Assembly (NCBI GenBank): GCA_964622075.1
Contig: CAZUMR010000072.1
Span: 1-23,480, forward strand
DNA length: 23,480 nt
Direction of reading: 5' to 3'
Origin: WAPX01 sp964622075
Lineage (GTDB): Archaea; Halobacteriota; Archaeoglobi; Archaeoglobales; Archaeoglobaceae
In this document: positions 6,416-12,889 of the stretch, piece by piece
Numbering within the stretch: the first letter of the stretch is position 1
Layout: the number at the start of each line of letters is the position of its first letter
Notes under the pieces: model-generated
Seen by the model: only the letters and a program-made list of their open reading frames with translations
What the model was told of the DNA's origin: nothing
The model's database searches: none
Made by a program: the position numbers and the translations under genes

Positions 6416-7039
6416 TTAACCTTTAGGTTTTAAATGGGGAAAATCGTTAGTGTGATGGATCCTCAAATGACAACCCCTACACACAAAAATAGTTTTTTCT
6501 GGATCGTAGGATATATGGTGCTTTTCAAGCTTTAGGACTTCTTCTGGAAACGCTCTTTCTAACCGTTCTTGTTCAGTTAGAATTATCTTTAATTTTCTTT
6601 TTTCAGCGATTTTGCTTGGTTCATAAGCAATTTCGAGTAATTCTTCTCTTACAAACCAGTTTCCCTGATAAACACCACAATTTACGCACACATTGCCATA
6701 TACGTTTTCTTTCATAGTCTTACTGTAAGTAAGCTTAAAGAAAGGATAAATCTCAGACATCCTCTTTGGAAGCTCTTTAAACGAATCTGGATCAACGTTG
6801 AATCCTCCGACAACAGAATGTGGCGATGTCCAAACTACCGGTGTTTCTTTGCCACACTTCCAGCATTTTCTGTACCACACCCAGAGTTCTATTTCTACTT
6901 CTTTTGGTGGGAGAACAAACCTAAACTGTCTTCTACCGCAAATAGCACATTTTCTACTGTACATCTCTGCTTTATCTTCATCCAACTCTTGAAGCAATTT
7001 GAGTTCCAAATCCTCGTTTAGATACTCCTTTTCCGCCAT
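6416..7039 (-). CDS. Zinc-knuckle HNH endonuclease-like protein
   Basis: A 207-residue protein from ATG 7039, which follows a GGTG-containing leader; a TTG at 7066 would add nine residues. The C-terminus is an HNH-type motif, EKHHISYDPEKTIFVCRGCH then LRIHH (HH at 174-175, C187xxC190H191, H195-H196). It gives a beta-beta-alpha metal nuclease fold, with the usual central Asn replaced. Further Cys pairs are C31xxC34 (CAICG), C59xxC62 (CWKCGKE) and C118xxC121 (CVNCG), so up to two structural zinc sites. The middle region, with LWVWYRKCWKCGKETPVVW, looks like a zinc-ribbon recognition module. The gene starts about 14 bp after the end of the transglutaminase gene and is followed by the EVE gene. 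An EVE-HNH pairing is familiar from modification-dependent restriction. Target specificity is unknown. Confidence 0.75.
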   Translation of the reverse strand: MAEKEYLNEDLELKLLQELDEDKAEMYSRKCAICGRRQFRFVLPPKEVEIELWVWYRKCWKCGKETPVVWTSPHSVVGGFNVDPDSFKELPKRMSEIYPFFKLTYSKTMKENVYGNVCVNCGVYQGNWFVREELLEIAYEPSKIAEKRKLKIILTEQERLERAFPEEVLKLEKHHISYDPEKTIFVCRGCHLRIHHTNDFPHLKPKG

Positions 7040-7052
7040 GTTCTCGGCACCA

Positions 7053-8315
7053 TCAGTAGTTGTCAAGCAGATAAACCTCTACAATCAAATCTTTCCCATT
7101 TTGGCTGATCTCAATTTTAGAAATTTTGTCTATGTTACTGCATAACTCACTTTCAAGCCTATTTTTGATCGCCCTTGCCATTGAGTAGATGATTATTTCG
7201 TCAATTTCATAATACGTTGCAAAGTTTGGCATAGTTACTTTAAAATCTAATTCTTCTTTTTGTGGCGTCTGACTTATTTTCAGCAATTTAGCCACTTCTT
7301 TTGTTAGTTTTTCTGTATTTACTGGTTTTTCGGAAAAATCTGGTATAGATATCCTCTCATGCTCCTTGAAGTCTACGCCAACCGGTTTTCCCTCTGAATC
7401 CCGTATTAATTCTGAAACGTAAACGCTTGCATCCTTTCGATTCCACTTCACCAGCCATATATTTACTGTTAAAACGGGCAATCTCTGGTCGAGAACATAG
7501 TATTTGCCGTTAATTTTGATGGCTGTGGCAACATGTCGTGGGATGGTAATGAAATAAACCTTAGAATCCGAATACTGGTTGAACAATAATGCAGCTGTGA
7601 GTTTGGCGTAATCTCTGCATATTGCCATGCGATACTTTAAGACCTTGTCAACAGGTAAACTGAACTGGAAAGTATCGTTCATGATGCGTAAAATTTTCAA
7701 TATTCTTGTTCTCAATGGTTCTCCCCTGAAAGTAGGATTATAACTCATCATTAGATAGGCAAATGAAAGTATTGCAGCCCCGAAAAAGATTCCGTTCAAC
7801 GAAATAAGGGCCAATACTACATTAAGCGAAGCTGGATTTTTGATTAGGGAAAGTAAATATAGTTTCTCAAGCAGAAATGTAGGATAAAACAGCATTAAAA
7901 CGTATATAATCTTAATCAACGCATTTTGTAAAAGGAAAAACATTAAGAATACTGTGAAAGCCGTTAACACTAGTACTTGTGATATATTGGTTGGTAGTAC
8001 TTTCGACGTGACAAGGTAGTAATAGAGCAAAAGTAGTATCGGCAAAGATACAATAGTGTACAAAACTATTATCAAAATTGCTAAAAAGAACCACTGAGCC
8101 TCTAAGATTCCCCTCTCTTTCCAGTACTGTAAATTCCTGTCCTGCCACTCCAAAATGTTAGCAAGCGTTTCTTTTTCTGAATTTCCTTCCAGCCTTCTTG
8201 CTAGTTTTTTAACCTCTTCATTCTCTAAATCACTTAAATTAGGACAGGATTGTTTCTTATCTACCTTCAATTTGAATCTTCTGAGGTTCAACTCCAAAAT
8301 ATTCAGGCATAACAC
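7053..8315 (-). CDS. Membrane protein with transglutaminase-like cysteine-protease fold
   Basis: A 420-residue protein starting at GTG 8315; no in-frame ATG occurs until well inside. The N-terminal cytosolic part (1-73) includes LANILEWQDRNLQYWKERG. Strongly hydrophobic spans at about 75-101, 112-146 and 165-191 suggest three to five membrane segments. The soluble domain then carries a transglutaminase-like triad: C233 in AICRDYAKLTAALL, H261 in IPRHVATAIK, D276 in KYYVLDQRLP. A C-terminal charged domain (about 330-420) follows. Such folds act as proteases, peptide cross-linkers or deamidases. Archaeoglobales carry several transglutaminase-like proteins, from memory, without known roles. It follows the DUF7662 gene with only 2 bp between them and precedes the HNH gene, so all are likely one transcript. 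Confidence 0.75.
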   Translation of the reverse strand: MLCLNILELNLRRFKLKVDKKQSCPNLSDLENEEVKKLARRLEGNSEKETLANILEWQDRNLQYWKERGILEAQWFFLAILIIVLYTIVSLPILLLLYYYLVTSKVLPTNISQVLVLTAFTVFLMFFLLQNALIKIIYVLMLFYPTFLLEKLYLLSLIKNPASLNVVLALISLNGIFFGAAILSFAYLMMSYNPTFRGEPLRTRILKILRIMNDTFQFSLPVDKVLKYRMAICRDYAKLTAALLFNQYSDSKVYFITIPRHVATAIKINGKYYVLDQRLPVLTVNIWLVKWNRKDASVYVSELIRDSEGKPVGVDFKEHERISIPDFSEKPVNTEKLTKEVAKLLKISQTPQKEELDFKVTMPNFATYYEIDEIIIYSMARAIKNRLESELCSNIDKISKIEISQNGKDLIVEVYLLDNY

Positions 8316-8317
8316 CT

Positions 8318-8626
8318 CTAGCTAGTACTTCCTTTCCTGAGAATGGTATTTTCATCCCCACTATCCAAATTGTGGCTTAATCGTCTGCTTCTTGAGAATA
8401 TCACTGCATCTCTATCAAAATCCACTGAAATTACCTGCCAGCCCGCAGCAAGCCATCCATTTCTCGTCTGAGCGTGGTGAGTGCCGATTCTCCACAATTT
8501 TCTATAGATTCTGACCAATTCCGGTAACTTCGATCCTGTAATGTTCTCTATTTCCTCAAATGTAAGAGCAACTCTATTTTCGGAAATGTTTAGAAGGTAG
8601 TTTTTCAGTTTTGAGTATTTTGACAT
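8318..8626 (-). CDS. DUF7662-like small protein
   Basis: A 102-residue protein. The block YSKLKNYLLN...VALTFEEIENITGSKLP (residues 4-35), then a W/HHAQTRNGWLAAGWQVISVDF stretch (about 45-71) and VIFSR, match a small domain often annotated DUF7662 in bacteria and archaea, which appears alone or beside nuclease and transporter genes. Its biochemical role is not known; the layout of a helical half plus a short beta half suggests a nucleic-acid or protein-binding module. It is the first gene of the tight run reading towards 5245. The last 18 residues look like low-conservation tail. Start ATG 8626 has no strong Shine-Dalgarno; GATATAG near 8662-8668 may be its TATA box. Confidence 0.65.
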   Translation of the reverse strand: MSKYSKLKNYLLNISENRVALTFEEIENITGSKLPELVRIYRKLWRIGTHHAQTRNGWLAAGWQVISVDFDRDAVIFSRSRRLSHNLDSGDENTILRKGSTS

Positions 8627-9163
8627 CTTTCTACTACCCCTTCAATCACACACTCATGGCTCTATATCATCTCAATCAGCCCTATGATTTCCTTATCCGC
8701 TTTGATCGCTTCAAAGATTTTTCTTTCATTATTCCATTCTTTGCGTTTTTCCACTTAATTGGCTCAATCAAATATTTTAGCTGACCCATTATTATTTAAA
8801 TTTACGATGCTATGAATGTCCAAGACTCTCTCAGAGATAAATCTTTCTGATTTTATCTTTCTAATAATTCTGATTTCCAAATTCGCTGCCACATCAAATG
8901 CTATACGCTTTTTTCAGCTCATCCAGAAACAGCGAGCCATAATTTTACGTCACCTATTTTAAGTATGAATGAATTCACGGAGTATTATATATTTGAGCTC
9001 CTCAGCATTTAGGCTTTTCAACGAACATTACAGTTTAGCCTGAGTATCTTCAGACTGAAGGAGCATTGGAGTTCCTCTTTATCTCTTAATCTTTATCTCA
9101 AGTTCAGGAATTCTGTTCTTTAATTTTATTCTTTATGGAACTTTAGGAAATTACTTACTAAGT
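8627..9163. other. 0.5-kb AT-rich gap, possible gene relic
   Basis: No intact gene is visible. On the minus strand, protein-like fragments occur in shifting frames: SLFLDELKKAYSI (about 8900-8940), then, one frame over, DVAANLEIRIIRKIKSERF and onward to about 8780, then KRKEWNNERKIFEAIKADKE and IIGLIEMI ending near 8665. This pattern fits a decayed minus-strand gene of about 95 or more codons that I cannot name. The rest (8950-9163) shows nothing I can interpret. The gap also separates the RNase HIII fusion from the following operon. Confidence 0.3.
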
Positions 9164-10594
9164 TTACTCATTTATACCGAATGAGTCTAAAGTGCTTTGC
9201 CCTACCATCATATTTCTGAGATACGATATTGCCCCAACTAATCGAATCTTCTCTTCTTTAGTAAAGTCACATCTCGAATGAGCCACACGATCCCTGATGT
9301 CTTTTATCGTTCTTAAATATCCGATTGTTGTGTTTTTATCGCGAAACACCTTTGAAAATATTTCTTTCCAATTTTTTGAGTTACCAATAATAATCTCATA
9401 ATGTGAGAAATCTAAAGCATCAATTTGTCTGACATCTCTTCCTTTTTTACGCTCTTGAACTATCCTTTTTTCTGCTTTTTTGCGAACTTCTTCATTAATT
9501 CCCTCATACCACCAGTTGTCTCCATAATATTCTCTGAGTTTAACTTCTATGAATGTTCTTAGTTCTCTTTCAAAAGATGAAATTAAGTTGAAACACTCCA
9601 ACTTAAACTCTTCCTGAAACTTTAGACTCTCCTCTTTGGGAACTGAGGTAAAGTACATCTCAGAATCAATATTTCCTTCGACTTCTATTTTTACACCACC
9701 AGTTATCTTCAACGTGTTGCTGAAATGTATTTTTGCAATGTTCTGAAGTGCGTTCACTCCATACAATCTAACGAATTCTTTTCCAACTTCATTAACTTTT
9801 TCACCTGCACCTCTAGGAAATTCCATTTCAAAAGTTCCAGATAAGTCCTCCATTTTCCAAAGAAATTTATCTCTCGCCAGTATAGAAGCAGCAGCTACTG
9901 CAATATCTCTTTCAGCTTTTGGTACTTGTATAAGCTCTATTCTTCTCCCTTTCTCCATTAAAGCATTTTTAATATAACCCGGATCTCCAAATTGGTCTGC
10001 AATTGCTAAATTACATTCGATACCGTTTCCAAGCAGGTTCTCAATAACTCTTGCATGGACCCATCCAAGAATTTTATTCACATTTCCCAATTTTTTATGG
10101 AGCAAATTGTATTTTATCGGACTTATCCACAATATTTCGTATCTCTTTTCACCTAACAGGTTTCGGATATCGTGAGCTAAGCTCCTAATTGTGGTCTCAC
10201 TAAAGGATTTTGAGTCTTTTACTTTTAGCTTCTTTAGTTCCTCCTCTATAGCATCATCAATTAACACTCCTGCAATTACTAAAGGTCCAAAATAGTCTCC
10301 TTTTCCAACCTCATCCGTCCCAATTCTTGGTCCTTTTAATGAAAGTGGCGGGTAATCTTTGCTGTCTTTTTCTACTTCCTCAGCTCCGATAGATTTTAAA
10401 AACTTCTTTATTTCTTCAATCTCTGCATGATCTTTTCCTCCAAATACTATTTTCCCAGTTTTATACACGTTGACAACTACGCTGGGTTTTCGGGCGAGAA
10501 AGAACTGGTGAGGACGTTCTTCAAAGTTAAAACCTCTCTTCTCCAAATATTCTTTCAGAGTTTCAACAACATCTAACGAAATTTGGATGGTCAT
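9164..10594 (-). CDS. RNase HIII fused to a C-terminal Swt1-like HEPN domain
   Basis: A 476-residue protein from ATG 10594, chosen because GGTGG sits 8 nt upstream; GTG 10606 would add four residues. Residues 1-80 form the TBP-like N-terminal domain that marks RNase HIII (HQFFLARKPSVVVNVYKTGK). Residues 88-295 are the nuclease core, with the HIII signature GTDEVGKGDYFGPLV (D94, E95), KDSKSFS, IADQFGDPGYIKN (D200) and KAERDIAVAAASILARDKF (E228), so the DEDE active site appears complete. Bacterial RNase HIII usually stops near 310 residues. Here a further 170 follow, with SSFERELRTFIEVKLREYYG and IKDIRDRVAHSR. The R434-D-R-V-A-H439 element is the R-x4-H motif of HEPN ribonucleases, and the context resembles Swt1-type HEPN domains. 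Archaea normally use RNase HII, so transfer is likely. A defence or toxin role is inference. Confidence 0.85.
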   Translation of the reverse strand: MTIQISLDVVETLKEYLEKRGFNFEERPHQFFLARKPSVVVNVYKTGKIVFGGKDHAEIEEIKKFLKSIGAEEVEKDSKDYPPLSLKGPRIGTDEVGKGDYFGPLVIAGVLIDDAIEEELKKLKVKDSKSFSETTIRSLAHDIRNLLGEKRYEILWISPIKYNLLHKKLGNVNKILGWVHARVIENLLGNGIECNLAIADQFGDPGYIKNALMEKGRRIELIQVPKAERDIAVAAASILARDKFLWKMEDLSGTFEMEFPRGAGEKVNEVGKEFVRLYGVNALQNIAKIHFSNTLKITGGVKIEVEGNIDSEMYFTSVPKEESLKFQEEFKLECFNLISSFERELRTFIEVKLREYYGDNWWYEGINEEVRKKAEKRIVQERKKGRDVRQIDALDFSHYEIIIGNSKNWKEIFSKVFRDKNTTIGYLRTIKDIRDRVAHSRCDFTKEEKIRLVGAISYLRNMMVGQSTLDSFGINE

Positions 10595-10633
10595 TTTTGG
10601 TCCCACCCACGTATTTGTAATTCAGCGTAATCC

Positions 10634-10642
10634 TATTTAAAT
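10634..10642 (-). promoter_or_regulatory. TATA box of the RNase HIII-HEPN gene
   Basis: ATTTAAATA on the minus strand predicts a start of transcription near 10613. That leaves a short leader of about 18 nt holding the GGTGG Shine-Dalgarno before ATG 10594. The fusion therefore has its own promoter. Confidence 0.5.
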
Positions 10643-10649
10643 TATGTCT

Positions 10650-10780
10650 TCAGCTATCTTTAGCAATAAATATTGCTCTCTCAGCATCTTCTTTAGTAAT
10701 TCGGATTTTTAATTCGTAATCGCTTGACTCTCTCTTTTAATTCCTATAAAATCTTTATAAAGTAATATTCTCCTTATCAA
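10650..10780 (-). pseudogene. 3' relic of a HEPN-domain gene
   Basis: The minus strand ending at TGA 10650-10652 encodes SDYELKIRITKEDAERAI then FIAKDS. This is the typical C-terminal helix pattern of small archaeal HEPN proteins (R-x-x-ADY...EI-x-x-E-x-AE-x-AI-x-x-A). The preceding piece, ILLYKDFIGIKRE, reads in a neighbouring frame, so at least one frameshift is present. Possible earlier fragments (GAYNYNSIYLVC, about 10850-10885) could be the N-terminal helix region, but that is speculative. The catalytic R-x4-6-H region is not recoverable. Confidence 0.4.
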
Positions 10781-11423
10781 AGTGAAATGAACGGAAACCT
10801 CTTCTCTTGTCTTTATTAATTAACAATATTAAAGTTATTACGAAACCCTTCTCTGCACACCAAATAGATAGAATTATAATTGTACGCCCCACCAACAATT
10901 GTCTTTAAAAGAGTAATTGGCAGTTTTCATGATACCCGTTTTCACCGTCTCAAGTCTTTTTAGCCCTTTTCATCTTTGCGATTTTGTATTCTACTTTTTA
11001 CAGATTTTGATGATTTTTAATGTTCTAAATAGAGGTAAAAATTATATTTCGAATAAATTTACTATAGAATAATGATACTACCACAGCATTTTTACGTTAT
11101 ATTGACTGAGGATATATCTAGTAAAATGCTAAAATAAATTAAATATATAAAGAAGTATTTGATATAGGAGTTTTTGACAAAAGAACATAGAGCACAGAGA
11201 TTGATAGGATTTCGAGAAGGTAAGAAACTGTTAGGTTTAGAAACAGGAGATACTTCAAAAATCTAAATAATCATGTGAGGAATTTTTCTTCTTTATTTTG
11301 ACAAAGCAGAGATATCAAAGTATAACTTAAGATTTACTAATCTTTCATCGAATTCAAAATAAATAATAAGTATAATAAATAGTAAAATAGATAATAATAT
11401 ATAACAACAAAAACAAAAAACAA
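10781..11423. other. AT-rich intergenic stretch between accessory region and permease
   Basis: No long open frame on either strand is convincing. Besides the possible HEPN fragments (to about 10910) and the small candidate transcript at 11144-11290, I see only AT-rich, low-complexity sequence, such as 11340-11420 with TAATAAG/ATAATA runs. There is no CRISPR array, no tRNA fragment, and no obvious replication-origin repeats. Confidence 0.5.
11144..11266 (+). other. Candidate small leaderless ORF or small RNA with its own TATA box
   Basis: ATATATAAAG (11144-11153) is a good TATA box, and transcription would begin near 11173. A TTG at 11174 opens a 30-codon frame (TKEHRAQRLIGFREGKKLLG, then LETGDTSKI) ending with TAA at 11264-11266, and T-rich sequence follows at 11283-11297. 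The spacing matches the leaderless genes elsewhere in the window, but TTG is a weak start and the peptide is not recognised. A short non-coding RNA is the alternative. Confidence 0.25.
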
Positions 11424-12755
11424 TCACAGCAACCCACCAAGATACAGGAAGTAAACCACGAAAACTGCTGCAAGAGCCCACAGCAGCGGATGTACTTCCC
11501 TCCACCTGCCCGCCACAAGTTTAAGCACGCAGTAGCTTATGAAACCTATTCCTATTCCATCCGATATTGAGAACGTGAAAGGTATCGTCGCCAGAACGAA
11601 GAACGCTGGAAGAGCCTCGGTGTAATCCTCGTAATCAATTCCCTTTACTATGCTCATCATCAGAAATCCAACGATTATCAGAGCTGGAGCAGTCGCACAG
11701 TCCGGGATGATTTCTGCTATCGGAGATACAAAAGCTCCGATCAGTATGAACAGCAATCCAACGACAAGAGCAACCATTCCAGTCCTTCCACCCTCCTCTA
11801 TTCCCGCAGCACTCTCTATGTACGTTGTAACTGTGGAAGTTCCAAGAATGGCTCCAACTGTTGTTCCTATTGCATCTGTAAGCAGTATTTTCTCTGAATC
11901 AGGCACCCTTCCCTGTTCATCAAGAAAGCCAGCTTTTGCACTCAAACCCGTCACAGTTCCAACCGTGTCGAAGAAGTCAACCATGAAGAATGCAAACACA
12001 ACACCAAAGGCTCCGACACTTATCAGCCCTCTCAGATCAAGCTTCATGAACGTGTAGCTCAGTGTGGGCATTGAAACAATGCTCTTTGGCATTGGAGCCA
12101 CGTGCATGACTATTGCAAGAATCGTCGTTGTCAGAATCGATATCAGCAAAGCTCCCGGAATTTTCCTGACCATCAGAGCAGCAGCAAAGAATATTCCGAA
12201 CACTGCAAGCCAGACCTCCGGTTTCGTAAAGTTGGAGAAACCCATTGTCACAAGTGTGGCCTTACTACTCACGACAAGTCCAGCGTTCTTGAGTCCAATG
12301 AGTGTTAAGAACAAACCGATTCCGGCACCTATTGCATACTTTTGGGACATTGGTATTGCGTTTATTACCTCCGTTCTCACCCTTGTCAGAGAGAGGGCTA
12401 TGAATATTATTCCCTCAACGAATACCGCTGCAAGAGCGACCTGCCATGGATAACCCATGTTCATGCAAACGCTGTAGGCGAAGTATGCATTCAGACCCAT
12501 TCCTGGGGCGAGAGCGAACGGTTTTTTGGCGTATATTCCCATTATTATTGTGGCTATACCTGACGACAGGGCCGTTGCTGTTACGATTGACGGTATTGCC
12601 GCTTTACCCATGGCTACGCTGAGAATTGCAGGGTTTACGAAAAGAATGTAGGCCATCGTCATAAAAGTGGTGAAACCAGCGAGCACTTCTGTTTTCATGT
12701 TCGTTCCGTATTTTTTAAACTCAAAGAACTCCTCCAGAGCGTTCGCTAATGACAT
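11424..12755 (-). CDS. NCS2-family purine permease (AzgA/PbuG-like)
   Basis: A 443-residue polytopic membrane protein with about 12-14 hydrophobic segments. It opens with the family block LEEFFEFKKYGTNMKTEVLAG (residues 7-27), then TFMTMAYILFVNPAIL, and has PFALAPGMGLNAYFAY (about 79-94) and FFMVDFFDTVGTVTGLSAKAG in the second half. This is the guanine/hypoxanthine/adenine branch of the nucleobase-cation symporters; exact purine preference cannot be read from sequence. It should import nucleobases with protons or Na+. It is monocistronic on the minus strand, with its own TATA box. It marks the return to core-like base composition after the accessory island. Confidence 0.92.
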   Translation of the reverse strand: MSLANALEEFFEFKKYGTNMKTEVLAGFTTFMTMAYILFVNPAILSVAMGKAAIPSIVTATALSSGIATIIMGIYAKKPFALAPGMGLNAYFAYSVCMNMGYPWQVALAAVFVEGIIFIALSLTRVRTEVINAIPMSQKYAIGAGIGLFLTLIGLKNAGLVVSSKATLVTMGFSNFTKPEVWLAVFGIFFAAALMVRKIPGALLISILTTTILAIVMHVAPMPKSIVSMPTLSYTFMKLDLRGLISVGAFGVVFAFFMVDFFDTVGTVTGLSAKAGFLDEQGRVPDSEKILLTDAIGTTVGAILGTSTVTTYIESAAGIEEGGRTGMVALVVGLLFILIGAFVSPIAEIIPDCATAPALIIVGFLMMSIVKGIDYEDYTEALPAFFVLATIPFTFSISDGIGIGFISYCVLKLVAGRWREVHPLLWALAAVFVVYFLYLGGLL

Positions 12756-12777
12756 GCTCCCACGGCTGAAAGTTGAG

Positions 12778-12786
12778 TATTTAAAG
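12778..12786 (-). promoter_or_regulatory. TATA box of the purine permease
   Basis: CTTTAAATA on the minus strand is centred about 27 bp upstream of ATG 12755. A GGGAG sits only 1 nt from the ATG, too close to work as a Shine-Dalgarno, so the mRNA is probably leaderless. Confidence 0.5.
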
Positions 12787-12837
12787 TTTGGGTGTTTTAC
12801 GGTTTCACTTCTGACACAGTTTTTGAGTTCTGCTTTT

Positions 12838-12861
12838 GATCCGGTTTTTAATCCGGTTTCA
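12838..12861 (+). repeat. 12-bp degenerate tandem duplication near permease promoter
   Basis: GATCCGGTTTTT (12838-12849) then AATCCGGTTTCA (12850-12861), 9 of 12 identical. It lies between the permease promoter and the end of the DHPS-like gene. Confidence 0.45.
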
Positions 12862-12889
12862 ATGTTTTCTGCGAGAGAGCAACAACCAG

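Noticed and set aside
7066..7066. TTG start for the HNH gene
   Set aside because: ATG 7039 has a GGTG leader and avoids overlap with the preceding gene; the extra residues look unconserved.
5089..11423. Integrase-mediated element with tRNA attachment repeats
   Set aside because: No integrase gene and no second copy of the tRNA-Arg 3' end could be found by eye; only the location suggests integration.
10607..11423. CRISPR array or replication origin in the AT-rich gap
   Set aside because: No regularly spaced direct repeats and no origin-recognition-like inverted repeats were seen.
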